From the NCBI GenBank assembly GCA_963779685.1, contig CAVZZG010000003.1:1426001-1490000 (forward strand): a stretch of 64,000 nt of DNA, read 5' to 3'. A program made the translations under genes and the position numbers. A model generated the notes under the pieces. That model did not search any database and was not told where the DNA came from. It saw only the letters and a program-made list of their open reading frames with translations. This stretch comes from CAVZZG01 sp963779685. Its GTDB lineage: Bacteria; Actinomycetota; Thermoleophilia; Gaiellales; F1-60-MAGs149. Below are positions 54,820 to 63,035 of the stretch, piece by piece; position 1 is the first letter of the stretch; every line of letters begins with the position of its first letter.

Positions 54820-56574
54820 ATGAGCGAGACGATCGTCGACCTCTACCGGACCGCCATCGTGCACCACGGGGATGCCCGGTTCGCGCTGGCGTACAGCGAC
54901 GGCGCCTGGCAGGACGTGACGTTCGCCGAGCTGGACGAACAGGTGCGCCTGATCGCTGCGGGCCTGATGGCACTCGGTGTCGACCACGGCGATCGCATCG
55001 CGCTGCTCTGCAACACCAGGGTCGAGTGGACGGCGTGCGACCTCGGCATTCTCTTCACCGGCGCGACGACGATTCCGGTCTACCCGTCGAGCTCGCCAGC
55101 CGAGTGCCTGCACGTGCTGCGCGATTCCGGCTCCAGCGTCGTCATCGTCGAGGACGAGGCGCAGCTCGAGAAGATCCGCGCCGTCGAGGGCGCGCTCCCG
55201 GGGCTCGAGCACGTCATCGTCATCGACGGCGTCGGTGCCATGAGCCTCGACGCGCTCAAAGAGGCGGGGCGGCCGAACCTCACCGGAGTCGACGCCAGGG
55301 CCGACGCGATCGATCCGGACGATCCCTGCACGTTCGTGTACACGTCCGGGACGACCGGACCCCCGAAGGGCTGCGTCCTCCTGCACCGCAACTGCCACGC
55401 GATGATCGAGATGCTTCGCGATGCCCGGGGCATCCTCGACGAGGGCATCTGCTACCTGTACCTGCCACTGGCGCACGTCTTCGCGCGGGGCGCCCAGTTC
55501 TGGTGCGTCGTCGAAGGCGCGACCATCGCCTACACCCGCGGCGTGGAGCACATCGTCGACGATCTCGGCGAGGTGCGCCCGACAGCGCTGCCCAGCGTTC
55601 CGCGGATCTTCGAAAAGGTGCACACGGCCGTGCTCGGCACCGCGGAGTCGTCCAGCTGGCTGCGCCGTAAGCTGTTCCACTGGGCGCTCGGCGTCGGCAC
55701 GGAGGTGTCACGCCTGCGCGAGCAGGGTGGCGAGCCGACGGGGAGTCTCGCCCGTCGCTACGCCCGGGCCGATCGCCTCGTCCTGCACAAGATCCGCGAC
55801 CGGCTCGGCGGCCGGCTGCGGGTGTGCATCTCGGGCGGTGCTCCCGTCGCGCCGGAGGTGCTGCGCTTCTTCCACGCCTGCGGCATCGAGGTGCTCGAGG
55901 GCTACGGCATGACCGAGACGACGACCGCGATCTCGATCAACCGTGCGGACCGCTACCGGTTCGGCACCGTCGGGCTGGTCTTCCCGGGCGGCGAGGTGCA
56001 GATCGCGGAGGACGGCGAGATCCTCTACCGCGGGCCGAACGTGTTCGCGGGCTATCACGGCCTGCCCGACGTCACGGCCGCCACCGTGGTCGACGGATGG
56101 CTCCACACGGGCGACATCGGCGAGATCGACGCCGACGGGTTCCTGCACATCACCGACCGCAAGAAGGACCTCATCATCACGGCCGGCGGCAAGAACATCT
56201 CGCCGGCCAACCTCGAGAACGCCCTCAAGCTCTCGCCGCTGATCGCCGAGGCGTGCGTGATCGGCGACCGGCGTCCGTTCCTGATCGCGCTCATCACGCT
56301 GGACGCCGATGCGCTCGAGCGGTTCGCCCGTGACCACGGCCTGCCGCTCGGCGCTCCCGCGGCGCTGCACGAGAACCCGGAGATCGTCCGCGTGGTCGAG
56401 GAGCAGGTGGCGCTCGTCAACGCCGACCTCGCCCGGGTCGAGCAGATCAAGAAGATCCGCATCCTGGACGCGCAGTTCAGCCAGGAGGGCGGGGAACTGA
56501 CACCCACCCTCAAGCTGAAGCGCCCGGTTATCAGCGACCGCTACGGCGACGCTATCGAGGCGCTGTACAGCTGA
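54820..56574 (+). CDS. Long-chain acyl-CoA synthetase (AMP-forming)
   Basis: A 584-residue ligase of the ANL superfamily. Motifs: the P-loop FVYTSGTTGPPKGCVLLHRN, LEGYGMTETTTAISINR, GWLHTGDIGEIDADGFLHIT, DRKKDLIITAGGKNISPANL, and a C-terminal Lys in LTPTLKLKRPVI. The spacing and the insertion after the L motif resemble FadD15-type enzymes. ATG at 54820, preceded by GGGGAGGTGA. It supplies acyl-CoA, probably for the crotonase upstream. It ends directly against the convergent fibronectin-type gene. Confidence 0.92.
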   Translation: MSETIVDLYRTAIVHHGDARFALAYSDGAWQDVTFAELDEQVRLIAAGLMALGVDHGDRIALLCNTRVEWTACDLGILFTGATTIPVYPSSSPAECLHVLRDSGSSVVIVEDEAQLEKIRAVEGALPGLEHVIVIDGVGAMSLDALKEAGRPNLTGVDARADAIDPDDPCTFVYTSGTTGPPKGCVLLHRNCHAMIEMLRDARGILDEGICYLYLPLAHVFARGAQFWCVVEGATIAYTRGVEHIVDDLGEVRPTALPSVPRIFEKVHTAVLGTAESSSWLRRKLFHWALGVGTEVSRLREQGGEPTGSLARRYARADRLVLHKIRDRLGGRLRVCISGGAPVAPEVLRFFHACGIEVLEGYGMTETTTAISINRADRYRFGTVGLVFPGGEVQIAEDGEILYRGPNVFAGYHGLPDVTAATVVDGWLHTGDIGEIDADGFLHITDRKKDLIITAGGKNISPANLENALKLSPLIAEACVIGDRRPFLIALITLDADALERFARDHGLPLGAPAALHENPEIVRVVEEQVALVNADLARVEQIKKIRILDAQFSQEGGELTPTLKLKRPVISDRYGDAIEALYS

Positions 56575-57966
56575 TCATCGGACACTGAAGACCTGCGAGC
56601 CGAGCAAGACGAAGCGGCCGCCGGCGTGCGCCCAGACGTACCATGCGTAGGCCCCCCGCCGGAGGCGCCTTGCCGGTCGGAAGTGCTCGGCCTTCGGGTG
56701 GGCATCGATCAGGGGCGCCGACGGGTTGATGGGCCGGCCCGAGCGAGATGCGCGGAAGATCTGGACGTCGTAGTAGTCACCGGGGCGCCGCTTCCAGGTC
56801 AGGACCGGGCGGGAACCGACGATCTGACCGTCGTAGGGGCTGCGCAGCCACGGATCGAACTTGGCCACGGACACGAACACCGGATCGGACAGGGTGTCCT
56901 CGGCGTCGGCCGCGTAGATGGCGTACCAGATCCGGCGGGTCGAGAGCGGATGATCGGCAAGCGACGCGACCGCGGCATCGACGACGACCTCGCCGTCCGT
57001 GAGCGACGTCGGCTGCGAACCGAACTTGCGGACCACGACCGCGCGGTCGAAGGCGGCGCCGGACGGGTTGCGCCAGGAGATGACGACCCCGTGTCTTCCA
57101 ACGGCCGCGTGCGCGGCGGACACGGGCGGCACCACCACGACGCCGGCGCTCGGGGTCGCCGAGACGGCGACGGAACCCGACCGGCTCGTGCCATCGTCGG
57201 TGCACAGCGCGTAGAAGTAGGTCGTGCCGTTGTCGAGACCGGCCTCGACGATGGGGCCGGTGAGCCCCGAGAGCAGCTCGTCGGCGGTACCGTCGACGCA
57301 GTCAGCGGGCGGTGCGAGCGCCGAGCGGGCGAGGCTCACGGTCGTGCCCGGCGTGAGGAGCGGATCGAACGAGACGAGGATCTCACCGTCCCCGGCCGTG
57401 GCCGAAACGCCGGCGGGCGGCGCGGACGCAGCCCCCGCGACGCCGCTGACGAGTCCGCCGAGGACGAGCAGGTACACGAGGCAGAACGCCATCAGCGCCC
57501 ACCCGATGCGCCGCTCGCGCGTGCGGATGGCGCGCACCGAGACGGCCAGCCCTGCCAGGAGCACCGCGACCAGCACGACGAGTCCGTCCCGCGGAATCGA
57601 TCGGGAGCTCCCGCCATGGTCGGCCTGTGGAACCGGCTTCGGCGGCGACACGGCCGGCTGGGTGACGACAGGAGCGGTGACGGCCGGCGTCGTCGCCGGC
57701 GGAGTCACCACGGCAGGGACGACCGGAGCGCGGGTCTGCAGACCGCCGGCCTCCTGGTAGTCGGCACCGGACTTGCCGTTGCCGACGGCCGTGGGGGTGA
57801 CAACCACCACGGCGGGGGCGGATGGCGGTGGCGGCGATGACGACGACGGGGCCGGCGTCGGGGCCGGCGTCGGCTTCGGGGCGGCGACGGCCGGCACCGC
57901 GGCTCCCAGGAGGAGCGCGGCGACGAAGACGACAGACAGGATCTGCCAGGGCCCCCTCACGTTCAC
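56575..57966 (-). CDS. Membrane-anchored extracytoplasmic protein with fibronectin-type III-like domains
   Basis: A 463-residue protein. It has an N-terminal signal segment (ILSVVFVAALLLGAAVPAVA), then a Pro/Thr/Ala-rich linker (about 30-120), a hydrophobic double segment (VVLVAVLLAGLAVSV; MAFCLVYLLVLGGLVSGV), and two to three beta-sandwich modules (PAGVSATAGDGEILVSFDPL; HGVVISWRNPSGAAFDRAVV). The C-terminal ~90 residues contain YDGQIVGSRPVLTWKRRPGD, typical of such modules. A cell-surface adhesion or scaffold role is likely, but the partner is unknown. Confidence 0.75.
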   Translation of the reverse strand: MNVRGPWQILSVVFVAALLLGAAVPAVAAPKPTPAPTPAPSSSSPPPPSAPAVVVVTPTAVGNGKSGADYQEAGGLQTRAPVVPAVVTPPATTPAVTAPVVTQPAVSPPKPVPQADHGGSSRSIPRDGLVVLVAVLLAGLAVSVRAIRTRERRIGWALMAFCLVYLLVLGGLVSGVAGAASAPPAGVSATAGDGEILVSFDPLLTPGTTVSLARSALAPPADCVDGTADELLSGLTGPIVEAGLDNGTTYFYALCTDDGTSRSGSVAVSATPSAGVVVVPPVSAAHAAVGRHGVVISWRNPSGAAFDRAVVVRKFGSQPTSLTDGEVVVDAAVASLADHPLSTRRIWYAIYAADAEDTLSDPVFVSVAKFDPWLRSPYDGQIVGSRPVLTWKRRPGDYYDVQIFRASRSGRPINPSAPLIDAHPKAEHFRPARRLRRGAYAWYVWAHAGGRFVLLGSQVFSVR

Positions 57967-58040
57967 AGGGTAGCGGAGAGGCGGAGAATCGACCCGCTCG
58001 CGTGTACCCGGGGTGCTGCGGCCGGGTACGATCAGCCGTC

Positions 58041-58757
58041 ATGCCGATCCATCTTCGCGGCGCGCCGGCCGACTACGCACCGGCCGTGCTCCTGCCAGGC
58101 GATCCCACGCGGGCCCGCTACATCGCCGAGACGTTCTTCGGAGAAGTCCGGACCGTCAACGAGGAGCGCGGCATGCTCGGATTCACGGGCACCTTCGAGG
58201 GCAAGCCGATCTCGGTGCAGTCGACCGGCATGGGCTGTCCCTCGGCGGCGATCGTCGTCGAGGAACTGCACCAGCTCGGCGTGCGGCGAATCGTCCGGGT
58301 CGGAACCTGCGGCGGGCTCGCTCCGGGCCTGGCGCTCGGGGACCTGATCGTGGCCAGCTCGGCGATCCCGGCCGACCACACGACGCTGACGTACACGGGA
58401 GGCGAGCCGCACGCTCCGACGGCCGACTTCGAGGTCGTGCACGCCGCCGTGCACATCGCGCGCCACACGGGCCAGACGGTCCGGGTCGGGCTGGTCGCGA
58501 GCTCGGACACCTTCTACGACCCCGATCCCGGCCGGCACCAGCGCTGGAGCGACCGCGGCGCGCTGGCGGTCGAGATGGAGGCCGCGGTGCTCTTCACCAT
58601 CGCGGCGCTGCGCGGCATGTCGGCAGGCTGCCTGCTGACCGTGTCCGACCTCGTGATCGGCGAGTTCGTCCGGATCTCCGACCAGGAACTGCGCGAGGCG
58701 GTCGACCGGATGACGGAGCTCGCGATCCGCGCAGCGCTCTCGGAGCCGAAGGGCTAG
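58041..58757 (+). CDS. Purine/uridine nucleoside phosphorylase family protein
   Basis: A 238-residue PNP/UDP superfamily enzyme. Seen are VLLPGDPTRARYIAETFF (phosphate loop), FTGTFEGKPISVQSTGMGCP, RIVRVGTCGGLAPGLALGDL, and VEMEAAVLFTIAALRGMSAG with the ribose-binding Met-Glu. It splits nucleosides with phosphate. Trimer/hexamer class with the DeoD/Udp pattern; the base specificity is not certain. Six bases before the lipid kinase gene. Confidence 0.88.
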   Translation: MPIHLRGAPADYAPAVLLPGDPTRARYIAETFFGEVRTVNEERGMLGFTGTFEGKPISVQSTGMGCPSAAIVVEELHQLGVRRIVRVGTCGGLAPGLALGDLIVASSAIPADHTTLTYTGGEPHAPTADFEVVHAAVHIARHTGQTVRVGLVASSDTFYDPDPGRHQRWSDRGALAVEMEAAVLFTIAALRGMSAGCLLTVSDLVIGEFVRISDQELREAVDRMTELAIRAALSEPKG

Positions 58758-58763
58758 GAGCCG

Positions 58764-59687
58764 ATGGGGCGCGCCCTGTTCGTCATCAACCCGACGTCGG
58801 ACGGCGGCAAGACGGGTCGCGACTGGCCGCAGATCGCGGCCGAGGCGCGCATGCGCGGGCTCGAGGTGAGCGAACAGGTGACGCAGGGACCCGGCCACGC
58901 GACCGCGATCGTCCGGGAGGCCATCCAGACCGGCGAGGACCTGGTCGTGGTGGTCGGGGGCGACGGCACGGTCAACGAGGCCGTGAACGGCTTCTGCGAC
59001 GACGCCGGTGTCCCGCTCGGCGCGGCGACCAGGCTCGCGGTGATCGAGCGCGGCACCGGATGCGACTTCATCCGCACGTACGGGATTCCGAAGAAGACCG
59101 CCGATGCCGTCGCCGTGCTGGCCGCCGGCGCCAGCCGCCGAATCGACCTCGGGCGCGCCCGCTTCACCAACTACCGGGGCGTCGAGGAGGTGCGGATGTA
59201 CGCCAACGCGGCGTCCTGCGGCATGACCGGGGACGTCGCCGCACGGGCCAATCGCTCGTCCAAGCGCTTCGGCGGCACCCCGAGCTTCCTCTACGCGACC
59301 GTCACGGCCTTCGCCCAGTGGCACAACGTCGCGTTCGAGATCGACATCGACGGCGAGCGGCGCACGGCGGTCGCCAACAACGTGATCTGCGCCAACGGCA
59401 GGTACCTCGGCGGCGGCATGAAGCTCGCGCCCGATGCGCTGCAGGATGACGGCCTGCTCGACGTGCTCGTGATCGGCGACGTCGGCAAGGTCGACCTGGC
59501 CCTCAACGTCGGACGCCTCTACCGCGGCACGATCGCCCGGCATGCCAAGGTCACCGCGCTGCGCGCCGCCCGGATCCACTGCATGCCCGAACGGCCGCTA
59601 CCGGTGGAGATCGACGGCGAACAGCCAGGAGTGACGCCGGTCACGTTCGACGTCGCCGCCGGCGCCGTCGAGCTCATCGTCCCCTGA
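58764..59687 (+). CDS. Diacylglycerol/lipid kinase family protein
   Basis: A 307-residue protein of the YegS/DgkB family. It has the N-terminal NPTSDGGKTGRDW, the nucleotide motif VVVVGGDGTVNEAVNGFCDD, ERGTGCDFIRTYGIP and a C-terminal beta domain with KLAPDALQDDGLLDVLVIGD. It phosphorylates diacylglycerol or related lipids at the membrane using ATP. Likely cotranscribed with the phosphorylase. Confidence 0.92.
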   Translation: MGRALFVINPTSDGGKTGRDWPQIAAEARMRGLEVSEQVTQGPGHATAIVREAIQTGEDLVVVVGGDGTVNEAVNGFCDDAGVPLGAATRLAVIERGTGCDFIRTYGIPKKTADAVAVLAAGASRRIDLGRARFTNYRGVEEVRMYANAASCGMTGDVAARANRSSKRFGGTPSFLYATVTAFAQWHNVAFEIDIDGERRTAVANNVICANGRYLGGGMKLAPDALQDDGLLDVLVIGDVGKVDLALNVGRLYRGTIARHAKVTALRAARIHCMPERPLPVEIDGEQPGVTPVTFDVAAGAVELIVP

Positions 59688-59801
59688 TCGCCGGCGTTAC
59701 GCCCGCACATCCCGACCCGAGCGGCTGCCCGCTCACCGGCGCGGGCCGACCGTTCGTCGAGCACTTCGCCGCGTGGCCGCCGGGCGCGGTCAGATACGGG
59801 C

Positions 59802-60527
59802 ATGGACAACCGGACGATCATCGTGGTACCGACCTACGACGAGCGCGAGAACCTGCCGCGGTTCATCGGCGCGGTGCTCGCAGCCGCCGACCGGGCCGAG
59901 ATCCTCGTCGTCGACGACGACTCGCCCGACGGCACCGGCATGCTGGCCGACCTCATCGCCGCCGCGCAGCCGCGGGTGCACGTGCTCCACCGAACGGAGC
60001 GCACCGGCCTCGGCGGCGCCTATCGCGCCGGGTTCGCCTGGGCCCTCGCGGCCGGCTACGACCTCGTCGTCCAGATGGACTGCGACCTGTCGCACCCACC
60101 CGAGCGACTGCCCGGCCTCCTGCGCGCGGCGAGCGACGGCGCCGACCTCGTGATCGCCAGCCGCTACGTCTCCGGCGGTGGCACCGCCGGCTGGCCCGCG
60201 CACCGGCGCCTTGCGAGCCGGCTCGGCTGCCTCGCCGCCAGGGGCGCCCTCCGGCTGCCGTTCCACGACGTGACGGGCGGGTTCAAGGTGTGGCGCGCCG
60301 ACGCCCTGCGCGCAATCGACATCGCCTCGACGGTCTCCTCGGGCTTCGTCTTCCAGGTCGAGACGACCCGGCGCGCGCAGCGGGCGGGACTCGTCGTGCG
60401 CGAGCTGCCGTTCGTCTTCCGCGACCGCACCGCCGGGAAGTCGAAGATGCGGCCGCAGATCGTCATCGAGGGCGCGCGAGTCCTGCTCCGGCTCCGCCGC
60501 GACTCGTGGCGGCCGGCGAACGCCTGA
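59802..60527 (+). CDS. Polyprenol-phosphate mannosyltransferase-like glycosyltransferase (GT2)
   Basis: A 241-residue GT2 enzyme without membrane helices, like actinobacterial Ppm1 catalytic domains. Seen are IIVVPTYDERENLPRF, EILVVDDDSPDGTGMLAD, the metal-binding VVQMDCDLSHPPERLPGLL, DVTGGFKVWRADAL and FVFRDRTAGKSKM. It would load a sugar, probably mannose, onto polyprenyl phosphate for cell-wall glycans or protein mannosylation. The ATG at 59802 is 114 bp after the lipid kinase. A 22-bp palindrome overlaps its stop codon. Confidence 0.9.
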   Translation: MDNRTIIVVPTYDERENLPRFIGAVLAAADRAEILVVDDDSPDGTGMLADLIAAAQPRVHVLHRTERTGLGGAYRAGFAWALAAGYDLVVQMDCDLSHPPERLPGLLRAASDGADLVIASRYVSGGGTAGWPAHRRLASRLGCLAARGALRLPFHDVTGGFKVWRADALRAIDIASTVSSGFVFQVETTRRAQRAGLVVRELPFVFRDRTAGKSKMRPQIVIEGARVLLRLRRDSWRPANA

Positions 60528-60547
60528 CCACGGCCGCGGCCGTGGTC
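60526..60547. repeat. Perfect 22-bp palindrome at the GT2 gene 3' end
   Basis: GACCACGGCCG followed by its exact reverse complement lies at 60526-60547, overlapping the TGA of the glycosyltransferase gene. It can fold into a GC-rich cruciform or hairpin and may act as a transcript end. There is no T-tract and no protein known to bind it. Confidence 0.6.
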
Positions 60548-60561
60548 GCCGCGACCGCGGA

Positions 60562-60690
60562 GTGCTCGACCGGTGGGGCGTCTCGGCCGTCGTGACGCGC
60601 GACCCGCGGGCACTCCCGCCCCTGGAGGAGCGCGGGTTCGCCGTCGTGCTCGAGGCCGGCGGCGGGTGGTATCTCGTTCGTCAGTCCGTC
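60562..60690 (+). pseudogene. Possible C-terminal fragment of a degraded protein
   Basis: The 43-codon stretch LDRWGVSAVVTRDPRALPPL, EERGFAVVLEAGGGWYLVRQ has the look of the end of a membrane glycosyltransferase or sugar-enzyme C-terminus. It has no proper start, no ribosome site, and runs on into antisense of the DUF6457 gene. It fills the 130-bp gap after the GT2 palindrome. It may be a relic left by a deletion. Weak call. Confidence 0.3.
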
Positions 60691-60938
60691 GGCGTGTCGG
60701 GCACGATCGACTCCAGCAGCGCGCGGACGGCGCGGAGATCGTCCAGCGATGCGGCACCGGCGAGGCCGACGGCGATGCCGGCGACGAACGAGCCGACCGG
60801 GGCCGCCGGACGCGCAACGCCGTGGGCCGTGATGCGGGCCAGGTCGAGGATCTCCTTCACGGCGTCCGGCGAGCCGGCCCAGGCCGGCGCCCCGACGAGT
60901 TCTGCGGCACGTGCCGACCAGGCATAGAGAGCGTCCAT
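60681..60938 (-). CDS. DUF6457 domain protein
   Basis: An 85-residue protein, ATG at 60938 (MDALYAWSARAAELVG). The core VKEILDLARITAHGVARPAA, PVGSFVAGIAVGLAG matches DUF6457, a small helical actinobacterial family found alone or fused to MobA-like molybdenum cofactor guanylyltransferases. Its position next to CoxD/CoxE/XdhC genes agrees with a molybdenum-cofactor link. The function is not known. Only 19 bp separate it from the divergent ATPase gene. Confidence 0.72.
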   Translation of the reverse strand: MDALYAWSARAAELVGAPAWAGSPDAVKEILDLARITAHGVARPAAPVGSFVAGIAVGLAGAASLDDLRAVRALLESIVPDTPTD

Positions 60939-60957
60939 CCTCGGTACGCTAACGGCC

Positions 60958-61860
60958 ATGACGGACATGCGGACCTCGCCCGACGCAGTGCACGCGGCGC
61001 TCTCCGACCACGCCTATCTGGCCGACCGGAACCTCGCCACGGTGCTCTTCCTGGCACTGCGTCTCGGTAAGCCGCTGCTGCTCGAGGGCGAGGCCGGCGT
61101 GGGCAAGACCGAGCTGGCCAAGGTCACCGCCGAGGCACTCGGCGCCCGCCTCATCCGGCTCCAGTGCTACGAGGGCATCGACGTCGGGCACGCGCTCTAC
61201 GACTGGGCGTACGCCAAGCAGATGCTGTACATCCGCACGCTCGAGGCCACCGGCCACACCGACGGCGGAGACGTCCTGCACGACCTCTTCGGCGAGCGGT
61301 TCCTCGAGCGCCGGCCCCTGCTCGACGCCATCTCGAACGACGACGCGGTGCCGCCGGTGCTCCTGATCGACGAGATCGACCGCGCCGACGACGAGTTCGA
61401 GGCGTTCCTGCTCGAGCTGCTGTCGGACTTCCAGGTGACGATTCCCGAGATCGGCACCGTCAAGGCCGAGCGCCGCCCGGTGGTCTTCCTGACCTCGAAC
61501 CGGACGCGCGAGCTGCACGAGGCGCTCAAGCGCCGCTGCCTCTACATGTGGGTGCCCCATCCCGAGCTCGACCGCGAGATCGAGATCGTCCGCATCCGCG
61601 TGCCCGGCGTACCCGAGCGACTCGCCGCCGAGGCGGCGCGCTTCGTCCACCAGCTGCGCACCATGGACCTGGCGAAGCTGCCGGGCATCGCCGAGACCAT
61701 CGACTGGACGCAGGCGCTGATGGCGCTCGGCGAGGAGGAGCTCTCCGCCCAGGTCGTCGACGCGACGCTCGGCTCGGTGCTGAAGTACCACGAGGACCTG
61801 GAGCGCGTCCGCGACGCCGACCTCGCCCGGATGGTCGAGGAGGCGAAGGCGACGCTGTGA
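60958..61860 (+). CDS. MoxR-family AAA+ ATPase, CoxD-like
   Basis: A 300-residue AAA+ protein. It has Walker A GEAGVGKTELAKVTAEAL, Walker B VPPVLLIDEIDRADDEFEAF, sensor 1 region VVFLTSNRTRELHEAL and an arginine finger in LKRRCLYMWVPHPELDREIE. CoxD-type MoxR ATPases insert sulfur or assemble the copper/molybdenum centre of CO-dehydrogenase-type enzymes with a VWA partner. That partner follows directly with a 4-bp overlap. A TACGCT element seven bases before the ATG suggests a leaderless message. Confidence 0.9.
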   Translation: MTDMRTSPDAVHAALSDHAYLADRNLATVLFLALRLGKPLLLEGEAGVGKTELAKVTAEALGARLIRLQCYEGIDVGHALYDWAYAKQMLYIRTLEATGHTDGGDVLHDLFGERFLERRPLLDAISNDDAVPPVLLIDEIDRADDEFEAFLLELLSDFQVTIPEIGTVKAERRPVVFLTSNRTRELHEALKRRCLYMWVPHPELDREIEIVRIRVPGVPERLAAEAARFVHQLRTMDLAKLPGIAETIDWTQALMALGEEELSAQVVDATLGSVLKYHEDLERVRDADLARMVEEAKATL

Positions 61861-63035
61861 CGTCTGCAGGCGATGCCGTCGTCCGCAAGCTGGTGACGTT
61901 CGGCCGCATCCTGCGCGAGGCGGGCGTCGAGGTCGGGCCGGGCCGTCTCCAGGACGCCCTGCGGGCGCTCGACACCATCAACCTCGCGACGCGCGACGAG
62001 GTCTACGCGGCGCTCGCGTGCACGCTGGTCGCGAAGCGCGACGACCTCGAGATCTTCGACCGCGCGTTCAAGGCGTGGTTCGAACGCGCGCCGGTCCGCA
62101 ACCTCGAGCAGCGCCCGATCGACCTGGGCCTGGCCGATCTGACGCCCGAGACGACCCCCACGCCGGCGCACGCCATGGGCGAGGTGCAGGAGGACACGGG
62201 CGACGTGGACGACGCCGACATGGCCACGGCGGCCTACTCGGCCTCGGAGATGCTGCGCGAGAAGGACTTCGCCGACATGACCGCCGCCGAGCTGCGGGCG
62301 ATGCGGCGGGCGTGCGAGCGCCTGGCGCACCACCTGCCGAAGCGCACGTCGCGCCGGCTGGAGGCGTCACCGGACGGCGACCGCATCGACCCGCGGGCCA
62401 CGATCCGCCTCGCCATGCGCAACGAGGGCGAGCCGATCGTGCGCGCCTACCGCCAGCCGAAGCAGGTCGAGCGCCGGGTGATCTTCATCTGCGACATCTC
62501 GGGTTCGATGGAGCCGTACGCCCGCGCTCTGGTGCTGTTCCTGCAGGCCGCCGTCGCCACGGGCCGCCGGGTCGAGGCGTTCACCTTCGGCACGCGCCTC
62601 ACGCACCTCACCCCGTTCCTCGACGGCAAGGATCCCGACCGCGCGCTCGAGCGTGCCGCCAGGGCCGTGAAGGACTGGGCCGGCGGCACGCGGATCGGCG
62701 AGTCGCTCGACACCTTCAACCGCCGCTATGCGCGCCGCGGGATGACGCGGGGCGCGATCGTCGTTATCGCCTCCGACGGCTGGGAGCGCGGCGACACCAC
62801 GCTGCTCGGCCGGTCGATGGCGACACTGCACCGCCGGAGCCGCGCCGTGGTCTGGATCAATCCGCTGAAAGGGTCGGCCGACTACCAACCGCTCGCGGGC
62901 GGCATGCAGGCCGCCCTGCCGTTCGTCGACTGTTTCCTACCCGGCCACAACCTGGCATCCCTCGAGACCATGGTCAAGGTCATCGAGCGGCTCTCCCGGG
63001 TGCGGCCCGAGCAGCTCTCCGGGAGCCTCACATGA
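61857..63035 (+). CDS. VWA domain-containing CoxE-family protein
   Basis: A 392-residue partner of the MoxR ATPase. The C-terminal von Willebrand A domain has the MIDAS pattern (RRVIFICDISGSMEPYARAL; GGTRIGESLDTFNRRY; IVVIASDGWERGD). The N-terminal half (KLVTFGRILREAGVEVGPGR, YAALACTLVAKRDDLEIFDR) matches CoxE. The GTG start overlaps the CoxD stop, and the stop overlaps xdhC, so the three are one translation unit. Confidence 0.9.
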   Translation: MTSAGDAVVRKLVTFGRILREAGVEVGPGRLQDALRALDTINLATRDEVYAALACTLVAKRDDLEIFDRAFKAWFERAPVRNLEQRPIDLGLADLTPETTPTPAHAMGEVQEDTGDVDDADMATAAYSASEMLREKDFADMTAAELRAMRRACERLAHHLPKRTSRRLEASPDGDRIDPRATIRLAMRNEGEPIVRAYRQPKQVERRVIFICDISGSMEPYARALVLFLQAAVATGRRVEAFTFGTRLTHLTPFLDGKDPDRALERAARAVKDWAGGTRIGESLDTFNRRYARRGMTRGAIVVIASDGWERGDTTLLGRSMATLHRRSRAVVWINPLKGSADYQPLAGGMQAALPFVDCFLPGHNLASLETMVKVIERLSRVRPEQLSGSLT

